A stretch of 64,000 bases of DNA from Cyprinodon diabolis (taxonomy: Eukaryota > Chordata > Actinopteri > Cyprinodontiformes > Cyprinodontidae): assembly GCA_030533445.1 (NCBI GenBank), contig CM060076.1, positions 27,805,103-27,869,102 on the forward strand. Reading direction: 5' to 3'. Both the position numbers and the translations under genes were made by a program. Every line of letters begins with the position of its first letter. The first letter of the stretch is position 1. This document shows, one piece after another, positions 53,201 through 63,860 of this stretch. Under the pieces are notes generated by a model. It made no database searches. It had not been told where the DNA came from and saw nothing but the letters and a program-made list of their open reading frames with translations.

Positions 53201-56200
53201 ATGTGTTCTCTCTGTGGTTTCTGTCTATTATAGTATTGCCTCCTGCATGGCTGCATGAAATAAGGACGCTGCATGATTGATTAACATCTTACCATATCAC
53301 TTAAATTTGCTTCAGTTAAATAAGTTTAAACTCACAAAAAATCTTGTTGACTACAATTGATAGCTATAATGAAATTTTGCTAAATATGATATTTCTCAGT
53401 GTCTATGGTCATTCAGCTGTGCCTCATTGGTGTTATCTCTCTCTCTCATGTACTTTGCATGTTTTATCCATCTGTCCAGTCTTTGGGTGTCTTTTGCATG
53501 TTTTTTGCATGTTTGCTTTATGGGAATGACACAATATTTTGGGATTACTTATTTTTCCCCATCAAGAATGTCCGGAAAGATCTTCGCCCCAAAGCCTTAG
53601 CACTTGACAGATGTTCAAAATGACTTTTATGTCTGCTTTTCTGTGGAAGAATGTTCCAGACAGATTAGCAATAGCTCTTTATATTAGGTTAAAATTACAG
53701 CCAAACAATGTGTCTTTGCTCTCACAGTTGAAAGTAAAAAAAAAAAAAAATACATTTACTTAGACCCAAATAAAAAAACTATTTTCGCCACAGTTGCCTA
53801 AAAATGGATGATAAAGTGATGACATGTCATGTTTTCTACAATTAGATCAAACTTAGTAGAATGGTCACACTTTACTTATGATCAGATTATCATCTTGGTA
53901 ATTTTGCCAGCTTGTGTCTGGTATTATTGACATAAGGTTCAGGACTATGGAATAATCCGAGAGTTAAGTTATTCTTAGGTTGAGAATATAAAGCTAAATT
54001 CCAGAACTGTAAAAAAAAAAACAGGAAAAAAAGAGAACACCGTGCAGAAAAAAATGCAATATAATGTGGTTTTAGCAGAATAAAGGAAAAAAAATGAGAA
54101 TAAAGTAGCAATAGATCAATAAAAAGAGTTGGCTTTCGTTAATTATCGAAGGAGACATTGTGGGAGCACCCAGAGCAGATATCCAACTCTTGAGAAGCAG
54201 CGATTTTAATTGAAGCCCCTCCCCTATGGCCAAGCTCCTCACACTATCTCTAAGGGAGCTACCACATGGAGGTAGTAAATTTCAGCTCTTTGTACCCGTC
54301 ATCTCGTTCTTTCATCGCAGTCATAGTTCAAGTAGGAATTAACCAATAGATCACTTTGCTTCACTTTTTAGCTCAGTTCTCCCTTCAGTACAACAAACCT
54401 TCTATATTTTATAAGATGCTACAAAGTTGTCTAATTCTTTCCCATAAAAGAACAACTATTTATGTGATGTACGCATAAAATGTCAACAGCTCTGCAGAAA
54501 CATAATTCACATTCATAAGAATTGGTTAGACGAAAATATGTCCTTTAAAGGCACCCATAAATGAGTCGGATTCCAAACAACAGCAGGAATTGGGACTTAA
54601 TTATTGATCAAGGACTGATTCCGATCATTTGAAAATACCATAACTGATATAGGGTCAGCAGGTTTGGATCTCCCTCCAAAGAATAACATTTATTCCTAGT
54701 TTCTATTGATTCATTAAATTTACTTAACAAATAGAAATATTGGTGAATTTACCATCTAGCAGTAGATGAACACGAGCAATGTAATGCTTTGCCTTTGTAA
54801 GTCAGACCTTTTCTTTTGCATGCTTCAGGTTGACTCCTTATATCTGTTTTAAGTATTCATTACATAGTCCTAATGCATCACTGAGGGACAATAGTCCTCT
54901 CCTGGTCTGCTTCTTGGAGACTTTAGACTAGGGTTTGTATCGTGGTTGCATCAGAAAGGGCATCCAATGTAAAAATTCTTCCAAGTCTGTTTGGAATTTG
55001 TAATGATTTGGTATGATGCAGCCTAAATAAGGGAACTGCTAATAGGATTCCCTTATCTTACGGTGAGACGATTGCTTTCTATGGGCCTACCATCAGCTTT
55101 AAGAGATAAACATCTTTTTATACTTTCCAGATGTTTATTACAATAAAGTAGCACCTCTTTGTCAACTTGCAGAATTAGATTTGAACATTATTTATACATT
55201 TGATGATCTTATACATACTACTTCAAAAAGAAAAACAACATTTTGATTTGACTTTATGGCACTGAGGATATTTCCCACAATAACTTTGATGCTATTATGG
55301 CAAAGACAACATGAACTTGGTTCAAGTTATTGCCTTTGCTTGTTTTCTGACTATCTATAATTTTTATTTTAACTCTTGAAGGAGCTAACCGACGCTGAAA
55401 CTATTTATTAAAAGGCTCATCTCAAAGGAGGGAAGTACATTCTATGGAGATAAAAACAAAAAAATCACATGATGTGACTGCAGTGTTACTGAAGATCACA
55501 GCTTCAGGGTACACGGGTCCAGACTCGGCAGCATAAGAGAAATCTGCTGCAAATTTGCTTTTATTCCTGTCCCATCATGTCACTGAGCTCTCATCTTAGG
55601 TCACTCCAGTTTTACAGGAAGCAGGTTAATCACAAATTTCTAAGGAAATAAAATTGAATACATTATTATTCAAAGTATGATTCTGACCAAAAATGAACTT
55701 GATTACGATTTTTTATGTTAAGGCAACACATTTTACCAATAATAAACTGGCTCAAATTGTAGCATTTGAACCATCATAAATTATTTCCTCTAAAATATAT
55801 GAATGTCTAATTCTAATGGAGGTCTTTTTATGTTGTTTTTAGAAACCTGCTCCTTCTAAGCCCGAGGCAAAGCCTAAGAAGACCGTTGTCAAGGTGAGGA
55901 ACACACAAAAACACTCAGACATGCCAAAGTAATTAAACACAGCAGTTTTGAACTCTTTTCCTTAAACCTTTAAACAAAAGATACTTGGTTCAGTTAGAAG
56001 TATTGTGGAGGATTTTCACAATTTTTTTAAAAACCCCACCCTCTCCCCTTAAAAAAATGCACATACACAACCCTGTACCCCCTTCTGAGAGGGAAAGTCT
56101 ATTAAAACCATGCGAGAGCAAACATGAGCCTATTTCGCCTCCTGCACGCTCTGTTTAAAGGTTGCTGTTCTCATTGTTCATACAAGCTTACTGTGTCTTC

Positions 56201-59200
56201 TGACATCAGGATCGCTAGTTTTTGCTCCACATTGGTCATGTACGTCCTCCCCCATTACGTGTTACCTGCGCCATCTTTGTTATTAGTCGCAGCTGTCGGG
56301 TAGCGACAGCCAATGGCAACAGGTGGCTGCTGTGACAGCAAATCCCAGAATGCTTTGCGAGGAGAGCTCTCTGCACAAAGCATTCTTCTCATTCTCATTC
56401 CTCTCTCATACATTTTGTAGACACTTTTTCCATTATGACTCTTGACCATATTCACCACACATAGCGAGCACGTAGGATGGCCTTATTTTAACATATCACC
56501 TGAATGGCTGACAATTAAGAGGACCACTTATTTAGATGATTCCCCCTAAAAAATAACATCCTCCACTATACCAATAAGGAAAGACTATTTGTAATTTAAC
56601 AGAGGTCACTCCACTTATATTGCTTTCTCTGGTGATTATGTGTAAAGTTGTAGGGAAGTCATTTTTTTTTCAAATTTCAAATCGTTCATGCTTAAACATG
56701 TATATCAATGTACTCTTTATCAGACGATATTGTCCCAAAAGTTAGAAAATTTCCACTTTTTTCTAATCCTGTCTTCTAATCTGTTTTTTTTTTTTCTCGT
56801 TATTTTATGCAGACCAGTTAGTTAAACGTCAGCTTGAACACGCAAATTCGGCCAATTATATATCAACAGTCGTCTGTCAATCAAGTTTTTTTTGTCATAC
56901 AGTAGCATCTTGATTCATATGTCGCAGCTAATATACGCAACGGTTGAAATAAAAATAATTTCCTTTCCCATTGAGTTCCGTCCCAGTGTTCATGGGGATG
57001 GACGTCTGTGTCTTCTGCAGGCGTAGAGTTAACAGAACTGGCAGCGTTGCGAGGCAAGGGCTCAAACATGTACGGCTGTAAGCCTTCTACACCAAACCAA
57101 GCTTCTGCCGCCCTGGCGTCCTCTTCCACAACAACCTCGTCCCCGCTTTCCTCCTCTAAACAAGAAATGTATGACAGAGGAGACTCATCCACGACTTCTG
57201 ACACAAAACTCTCTTCCTTTTGCATGTTTCCGCTGTCCATAGCGTTCCTTGACAGTGTTGTTGCTAAGTGCTACTTTGTCCCAATGTAATTTCCCATTGG
57301 GAACCTGCTAGCACTAAGTTGCTAACTGGTTAACAGGATGCTTCCAAGACACCGGCCACAACCAAACTTCCGCTACAACAATCCTGCCCCCTTGATAATC
57401 GACCATCACATTCACTTTATTCACTTGTGTAAAGTCGTACACCATTCAGGAGGATTCGGAAATGCATCCGTTGGAACAGCCACTTCCCTACGACTTTTAA
57501 AGGCAACATATAAGGATAAAGTAACTGGAAATTTGAGAAAAATCCACCTTTTATTTTAGTCATATTGATTTAGGTGGGAAAAGCCATTTAACAAAATCAC
57601 AGATGCTGCAAAACCAAATAAAAAAACCAGAAAGACTAGCTAAGTTAATGAGAGTCACTAAAGCTGTTGGTCAACCATGGTCTCCATAGCAACCATTAAA
57701 TGTTGTCAGAATGCAAATATTTGTTTGGAAGGCATGCCAGGCTTTAACAGGAAATGTTAGAGACCAAATAACTCTTTTTAGCCAGAAACATTTCATGTTT
57801 CACACATAAAGGCTTGCGATGCAGTGGGCCTATTTCTTTGCCATATTAAATTATAGTCTTGCTAGAGTCTGTGGCATTAAAATTATTTTAAATACCAGTG
57901 ACTTCAAAACGTGCAGGATAATAAAATTGTACATAAGAAAAAAACTCCCCAAATTGCCTATGATAACAAAATTGATTTCTAAAGCCATGTGCACACTAAC
58001 CTGTACACAAGGTTTTTACGAACCACAGCGTTAGCTCAACATTTGTGTTTCATTTTTCTGCATCATTTTCTGTCCTTCACACACACATTTAACAACAAAT
58101 TGTGAATGTCCTTGTTTTTCTAAATGAACCAGCTGATTAATCTTATTTCATGGCCAGCAATGGCAGCTAAAAGGGTGGAAAAAATCTGTTTATCTGAAGG
58201 AGAAATAGATCTGTTGGTTAGCGAGATGGAGAATTGAAAACTTGTTTGGTTGCAACAACAGTGGCAAATATAACGATTAATAAAAGGAAGGATTTTGAAT
58301 GGAAACATGTTCAGAGGCTGGGGACTGGACTCATCATGTTGAGAGTGCCATCCAAGATAGCAGGCAGTATTGTACTTAGCGCTGGCAGTGATATCTCAGA
58401 CCTCTGGATAATGTCACTGAACTGTTTTGTTCCTAAAAGTGGTTTCAGGCAGCGAGTGGAAGATTGTGTGGGACACCTAGGGGGTGATTTGTGCTGGTAA
58501 GAGGTGGTTGCAGGAATCCCACTTTAGCTGTTATGTACAAAGAAAAAAATCTGGTTATATCTATTAGATTTAATTTGGGGGGGAAATGGACATGCTACCT
58601 CTTGTTATATTTAGATACATCCTAGTCTTTCTAGATCTGTGGATTATCATAGAGCTTTAAACAACTGACTAAGACATGTAGCTCAAACGTCTACATTTTT
58701 AGCCCCTATTAAATATATCGAGGTGTTTCCTATTAATATTTAATTATATCCCTTTATAGCTGTGCTTTGGGCTACTGTTACGTTTTTTTCTACAAAAAGT
58801 GCAAACTGGCGCTACAACTAACAATTATTTTGTAACTCGATTAATCTGTCAATCTATCAGTTTTTCGATTAATCAATTAATAATAACATAGATAGAAGTT
58901 GCTCAAAAAACACTTTTAGCTAAATCAAACCAAGTGAAAATAAAGCTTTTCCACTTGAGGAGTGCTGAATAGTGCACATTAACAGACAAGAAAGATTTTT
59001 ATCTTAAATGCAAAATGTTTACACTTTTTTTTTTTTACAATTTTGGTATAATTGCTGGTCAACTGCTGGTCTGTCAGCTAAAGGAAAATTTTTAGAGTCT
59101 ACACTCCAGCTAACAAAAAATCGATTACTAAATTAGTTGGCAATTATTTCTATAATCGATTAATCACGTTTAATCCAATTAATTTTTCAGCCCTAGTGCA

Positions 59201-62200
59201 AACTCACCTTTTTATCACACCAATACTGAACCCTGCTCAGCACATAAAACCAAGCGTAATGTTCCAGGATGTCTAATCGGCTTAGCCCGTCATGGGCCAA
59301 AAATCTTCCTTCCCTCCTAGTTCTCAATTTTCATTGTCTCCCAGCAGTGCCGATGCATCATCACGCAGCATTATACGCGAGCATCTCAATGGTATCAAAG
59401 TGGTTGTCACACACATAGGCACAGTTGATGTGTTAATCTGCGGTTCAAATTATTTTGATCATCCGGTAGAAGAAAATGATGAGAAAAGGTTTGAATATCG
59501 TGCAGACTTTGATTTATGATTTCCTGTATGATTTACCATTTCTGTAAAAATATCCATAGCTGTAAGTTGGTTATTTTATTCTCCAGGTGCACAGTTTTAT
59601 ATTGTTAAAATGCTTTACAGTACAGTATTTTATTGTTTATCTTTTTACTCATCACTATAGTAGTATGTTATTTTTATAAATTTGTTTGATATTTTTTTTT
59701 TATATAATCTTTTTGCTGCTGTAAAGACCAGAATTTCCCCATTATGGGACAATAAAGGGATATTCTATTCTATTCTATTCTATTATTTTCTTTTAGGTTG
59801 GCATAGGTCTTTTTTATGTATTTATGTCACATGTTTTTATGGTTTTATTAAGGTTTGATAAATATTATATTAGAGAGCAAACATGATCCAGTTCAGCTTC
59901 AGTTCCCCACCTCATCATCTGCTTTGCCTGTTTCCTTTCTCTAAAATGAGCCTAGGCATATATCAGAGTTGCTGTGAGGACCGCACATTTTCTCATAAAG
60001 TTTTTTTTCTTTTTAATAGATCACAGATTGCATTGGAAGTGTGAGGCAAAGTGTTCACTTTTTTCAGGCCTTGCTTTGTGTGTATGTAACCTTTATAAGT
60101 GAGGCCCCTGGGCATCTTAAATAGAATCCCACCTCTTCTGTGAAACTGGAAATGACCTGCAACTGGTTCTTTTAACTGGAGGTGTAATGCTAAACATTTT
60201 GCACATACAATGATCCACACTGTTTTGAACTGCTCATTTGTTCCTGGCAGAAGGTGGCTGATGATAAAGGAGCAAAGGCCAAGAAGGGTGGCGCCAAGGG
60301 GAAGAAGGAAGATGGTCCCGCCCACAATGGAGAGACCAAAACCAACGAGGTATGAAGGAAGGAAAATGGAATAAAAATATATTCCCCGAGTAACAGAAAA
60401 TAATGTACTGATTCTTATACCTATTATGATGTCAATGTGTGTGCAAACATGAATCTTTTATTGCATTCCTTATACCTTTATAACTTACACCACAATCCCA
60501 TCATCCATGTTCTTCTCACGCACGCACACACACATGCATAGATCTATGTGTCTCGTCCATCTGTGAGTGTGTCCTCCATCAGAAGCATGGCGCCCTCCCT
60601 GATGTCAATCAGAGGGCAGAGCGAGACAGTCAGAGTCAAGGGTATGGTTCAGCGCTTCTAATTCAGCCGTCTGTGTGTTTGTTTTACATTTGGACACTAA
60701 CAAACTAACAACTTTATCGTTTTAATAGAGCTGACATTTAGTCAGAGTGCTATGGAGTGCTGTGTGCTTTGGTATGTTTGGAAATGTGACCGAGCAGAGA
60801 AGCTACAGGGAGGTGGCCTAAACAGAGAGGATTTTATTTACTCGTTTTGCTGTGAAACCGTCCAAGGCTTGAGCGCTGCTCAACAAACATGGGAAGTGAA
60901 ATATTAGTGGGTCACTGTGTTCTTAGACAGTAGTCAGAGGAAGACCCCCTATTCAGGATTAGGCTGAATTCTGTAGATATTTTAAGGTTGCTTAGAGAAA
61001 CAGAAATTACATGGATTAAACTCAGCCTGCTCATTGTTGGGTTAATTAACATTTTGTTAAAAATGCATAGAAAAAAAACATAACCTCCTTGTATAGTGGT
61101 GGTTAAGCCAGCAGACCAGCAGTGTGCAGCAACAGCTCTGAAGATTATCGTCACTTTAACGCATTTTTAATTCCAACAAAATGATTTGTATTTTTCTCAA
61201 CAAACACACATTTCTGGTGATATTAAGGAGGTACCCTATTTAGAGATGTAGTGATCCAGTTTTATCCAATCCAATACCGATACCTGCACTTATTGTATCA
61301 GCTGATATGCTGGTGAAGATTCTCAGTCATCCAGGTCACAATCATTTCCTAAAACTTTATTACTTAACTTTATTAACTTTTTAAAATTTTTTGGAATATC
61401 AGCTGATATATAATACTGAATAAATGAACCATATATCTTGAAAATTCAAGTGAAGGTTGTAGCCTTGACATAAACATAGTTAAAAATGTAACAAATCAAC
61501 AAAGATAAAAATGTTTTTTTATATAATTTATTGCAAATAAGCAGCAAAAAAATAAAGAAATACCAGGTCCATGTAAAGTGCACTGGATTGGATTTCTGAT
61601 GTCTGATATTAAATCACCGATGTCCGATCCTGTCAATTAGTTAATATTGGAGCCGATATCCGATCCGGGTGTCGGATCTGTGCAGCTCCCTTCCCGTCAC
61701 ACAGCACTGCTTGAAAACATTCAACATCAACTGTATGTCTTTTAGTGGTTGTAGACGATGTTCTGGTTTGAGGTTATGTTTTAGGATAAACAACTGAAAT
61801 TTATTCTTTGAGCAATTCAGAAACATCCCACATGTGACTCCATTAGACCCCTAAAGTGATTATGTTGTGTCTGGCAGAAATATGTCAGCAGCAGATCCTT
61901 TATATCAGGCATCCCCCAAGTCGGGCCGCTGTCCTGCAGGTTTTAGAGGTTTCTCTGCTTTAGCACAGCCGATTCTGATTATTGCAGTTCAGCAAAAGCC
62001 TGTTTATCAACTATCAATGTAAATCAGCTGTGCTGGAGCAGGGAAACCTCTAAAACCTGCAGGACCGCTGCCCTTGAGGACCGACTATGGGGATGCCTGC
62101 TTTATATCCTTTACACTGTGAGAATTTGGAGGCAAAGTGAACATGTCAAACCTATTATGGTCCTGAAGGACATCCCTAAACCATGTGGGTTTTAGGGATG

Positions 62201-63317
62201 ATGTTTTTCAGGCCTTTGGACCCCTGGTAAGGCACTCACACTTTAAAAACATTTAGAAGATATCAGACGGCTCCGTGACCCACCGGCCCCACAGAACCGC
62301 CCCTTACCTGCCTCGGAAAGGCTCTGCCCGGCCTGCCCGACTGCTCCAACCCCCTGACAGCCTGGAGCTCTGGACTTTTTCTCAGTTTTTTCTTTTTCTG
62401 GCCTCCGGACCCCTGGTGAGGTGCTCTGTCCGCAAAAGGCTCTCTCTTAGCAGCATCACTTTGGGGCACTTTTTCCAGGATGCTGTATCTGCCTAAGGGG
62501 CCTCCTAATCGGATACAGTGCTGCCAGGCTCCCCTCTTGGACCAGATCTCTGGTTCTGAGGGAAAACGGCCTATTTCATCCCGAGTTTGAGGGTTTTTAA
62601 CCCCCATATCATACCTCCTGAGGCTGCCTGCAAAAGGGCTCTCTCCTTGGAGAATCATTTAGGGGTGATCTTTTCAGCAACCAGGCCCCCCTCTCTGACC
62701 AGATCTGTTTTTATTTTTTTGCTTTTTGCACTTTTCTTAGCATGGGAAACATAAATGTTCCTCAACTATAAATACCAAACAAAATGACGCACTGTGTATT
62801 TCCCCTCTCACAGGACCAATAATATCTCATTCAGAGTTTAATTAAAATAGTGTAGCTGTTGAATGGGAAAAAAAAACAAGCCATCCTTCATGTTTATATA
62901 CTCTGATAGATACAGAGAACTGTAGACTGAAAACATCAGTAACAGCTGTAGTTTGGGAGATGTTTTGAACAAGTCATCAAAACCAAGTTTGTCCTTCTTG
63001 ATCCTTACATCAACCTATTTTATTTGCTTTTGTCCCACAACACAAAATTGGATCCAATCACTTTGGTATTTACCCTGAAATCTTATTGAATAAATTTTAA
63101 TGAGATTAACCAGAGGTTTAACAATGTCGTTTTGAAACCTTAAGTGATTTACCTCCCCATATCAGCAGTCCTATCAAACCTGATTACCAGTTTGTGTGTG
63201 TTAGGCTAACATCGGTTCCTGACAGGACGACGGGGTTTATCCTATCTCTTCCTAATCCTCCTATTCTTCTGGCAGGTCTCCCAGGCAGCAGAGGAGGCTA
63301 CTGATGAGAAGGCGTAA
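47215..63317 (+). CDS. hmgn3: High mobility group nucleosome-binding domain protein 3
   Basis: Six coding exons (47215-47229, 52691-52741, 52993-53022, 55843-55893, 60251-60349, 63276-63317) all join in phase 0 to give a 95-aa, Lys/Ala/Glu-rich protein. Order: MPKRK start, an SPEGAEGKEASKVTKQE linker, the nucleosome-binding core (PTRRSERLSA), a KPAPSKPEAKPKKTVVK segment (bipartite nuclear signal-like), a Gly/Lys-rich region and an acidic C-terminus with NGETKTNE. SKVTKQEPTRRS identifies HMGN3 rather than HMGN1, 2 or 4. HMGN proteins bind the nucleosome acidic patch, compete with linker histone and loosen chromatin. The core octapeptide is normally RRSARLSA; here the alanine is Glu, a notable difference. 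The tiny first exon (5 codons) and 30-nt third exon follow the family gene plan. Splice sites are canonical throughout. Confidence 0.92.
47930..48060. repeat. Short repeat with perfect 14-bp hairpin
   Basis: CTCACACTGTACGA (47,963-47,976) pairs exactly with TCGTACAGTGTGAG (47,994-48,007) across a 17-nt loop. A third, partial copy, CGCACAGTGTACG, occurs at about 48,036. It resembles a small foldback (MITE-like) element; its termini are unclear. Confidence 0.7.
50795..51310 (-). pseudogene. LINE 3' fragment, L2/CR1-like (family C), copy 2
   Basis: On the minus strand an ORF piece reads IEFKIHLLVYKSLNGSAPQY, then (after small frame changes) APLIWNKLPEDWKSAESLSS and FKSKLKTNLFRAAFD, stop: the C-terminal part of an L2/CR1-group reverse transcriptase. 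The 3' UTR ends 'ctgaattgtgctttataaata'. It is longer than the copy at 42.1 kb and lies antisense in hmgn3 intron 1. Confidence 0.85.
52691..52741 (+). CDS. hmgn3: hmgn3 exon 2
   Basis: 51 nt encoding SPEGAEGKEASKVTKQE. Acceptor TTTCAG and donor GTAAAT. Confidence 0.92.
52993..53022 (+). CDS. hmgn3: hmgn3 exon 3, nucleosome-binding core
   Basis: 30 nt encoding PTRRSERLSA. The Arg-Arg-Ser...Arg-Leu-Ser framework is kept but the usual Ala between Ser and Arg is Glu (GAG). Acceptor TCAAG and donor GTAAGT. Confidence 0.92.
53023..55842 (+). other. hmgn3: hmgn3 intron 3
   Basis: 2.8 kb, AT-rich. 54,940-54,990 has a 'catcagaaagggcatcc' phrase as in SINE-like fish repeats. Nothing else recognised. 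Confidence 0.5.
55843..55893 (+). CDS. hmgn3: hmgn3 exon 4
   Basis: 51 nt encoding KPAPSKPEAKPKKTVVK, the second half of the nucleosome-binding domain with the basic nuclear-signal-like cluster. Acceptor TTTTTAG and donor GTGAGG. Confidence 0.92.
56007..56580. mobile_element. Possible MITE-like insert with short inverted ends
   Basis: GTGGAGGAT at about 56,008 is mirrored by ATCCTCCAC at about 56,568, giving a roughly 570-bp block. Its interior is GC-richer and on the minus strand has a CCATTGGCTGTC box followed by ATGGCGCAG/GTAACA, i.e. promoter- and first-exon-like sequence. The terminal similarity is short, so this is tentative. Confidence 0.35.
56881..57240 (-). pseudogene. 5' coding fragment of unknown gene, possibly mobile-element derived
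   Basis: A 119-codon open frame on the minus strand begins MDSGNMQKEESFVSEVVDES and has an acidic, low-hydrophobicity N-terminus with a GLQPYMFEPLPR segment. The 'QPYxFEPL' phrase is one I associate with uncharacterised, multi-copy fish proteins linked to transposable elements, but I cannot name the family firmly. No downstream exons are evident, and the last 40 codons look non-coding (a splice site may precede them). It sits antisense in an hmgn3 intron, consistent with an inserted and decayed element. Confidence 0.4.
58808..59196 (-). mobile_element. MITE, 'aactaac...agccctag' family, copy 2, with target duplication
   Basis: The ends carry ACAACTAACAATTATTTTG and (inverted) the AGCCCTAG side. 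The flanks TGCAAACT (58,800-58,807) and TGCAAACT (59,197-59,204) are identical 8-bp duplications, as made by hAT transposases. The interior aligns in inverse orientation with 25,682-26,020. Confidence 0.8.
59640..59790 (+). repeat. LINE 3' tail with (ATTCT)n
   Basis: The ending 'cagaatttccccattatgggacaataaaggga' followed by TATTCTATTCTATTCTATT is typical of the 3' end of fish non-LTR elements that terminate in a short tandem repeat. Confidence 0.65.
60251..60349 (+). CDS. hmgn3: hmgn3 exon 5
   Basis: 99 nt encoding KVADDKGAKAKKGGAKGKKE, then DGPAHNGETKTNE. Acceptor TGGCAG and donor GTATGA. Confidence 0.92.
61906..62099. mobile_element. Foldback non-autonomous hAT element with 8-bp target duplication
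   Basis: 194 bp, begins CAGGCATCCCC and ends GGGGATGCCTG. Subterminal arms of 39 bp (61,931-61,969 and 62,027-62,065) are near-perfect inverse copies (GTCCTGCAGGTTTTAGAGGT at the start of the left arm). It is flanked by CTTTATAT on both sides (61,898-61,905 and 62,100-62,107). CAG...CTG termini with 8-bp duplications are the hAT signature. No coding capacity. Confidence 0.93.
62200..62720. repeat. GC-rich block with internal duplication
   Basis: Segments such as GGCCTTTGGACCCCTGGTAA (62,211) and GGCCTCCGGACCCCTGGTGA (62,400), and GCAAAAGGCTCTCTCTT (about 62,431) and GCAAAAGGGCTCTCTCCTT (about 62,630), recur about 190-200 bp apart, indicating diverged tandem units. I recognise no family. The 131-codon minus-strand frame is low-confidence. 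Confidence 0.6.
63276..63317 (+). CDS. hmgn3: hmgn3 exon 6, C-terminus
   Basis: It encodes VSQAAEEATDEKA and TAA. Acceptor TGGCAG. The C-terminus is shorter than in mammalian HMGN3a. Confidence 0.9.
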   Translation, partial: VSQAAEEATDEKA

Positions 63318-63860
63318 GGACACGGACGGGTCCACCGACTCGTCCCCTCTAACTCCATGGCAGCAAAGCATCTTTTTTTACTGATGATTTTTGTACCATG
63401 CAATTTTTGTTGTTAATTAGTGATAGAGATTGGACAACCAGCAGCCGCAGCCCTCCTCATCCCGCTTCCTGAACCTTCTGTTGTGCTTCCTTTTTTATCC
63501 TACATTGCTTTAGAATACAATACCCCTCTTAGATGTTAAAAGGCACGTTGAAGTGGTTTTATCAGACAGCAGCAGATGTTATTTATGATGCCTAAAGGTG
63601 GAGGGGGGCATAAATGTGACTGTTATGATCTTTAAACTAGCTTGACTTTTTTTTGCTGTTATTCCTCTCTAAGGAGGACCACCTTTAATCATCATAATTT
63701 GCCTGTGAAGAGGCGACGCCCCACCTGGTTTTGTAAAGTTAATGTTAATGGGTGGTTACCAACAGTTAAAATGCAAAGGAGAGAGAGAATAGTTCAACAG
63801 ACACCATGAGGAACATCTGCAGGTCCCAAATAAAGCTCTTGGTTTTTAGAATTCCTGCCA
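63318..63860 (+). other. hmgn3: hmgn3 3' UTR and poly(A) signal
   Basis: The sequence follows the stop codon without coding potential. An AATAAA signal lies at 63,829-63,834, and cleavage is expected some 10-30 nt later. The remainder to 64,000 is unassigned. Confidence 0.7.

Larger units (their letters stand above)
55894..60250 (+). other. hmgn3: hmgn3 intron 4
   Basis: 4.4 kb. It holds a GC-richer insert (56.0-57.55 kb) with an antisense coding-like fragment, a MITE (58.81-59.20 kb) and a LINE tail (59.64-59.79 kb). Confidence 0.55.
60350..63275 (+). other. hmgn3: hmgn3 intron 5
   Basis: 2.9 kb. It contains a possible alternative exon (60,542-60,641), a foldback hAT MITE (61,906-62,099) and a GC-rich internally duplicated block (62,200-62,720). 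Confidence 0.6.

Noticed and set aside
53344..53623. Overlapping Cys/Phe-rich frames in hmgn3 intron 3
   Set aside because: Low-complexity TTTGCATG-type repeats in intronic DNA; no conserved motif or splice support.
62263..62658. 131-codon minus-strand frame
   Set aside because: Falls in a GC-rich internally duplicated block; no recognisable domain and only average coding signal.
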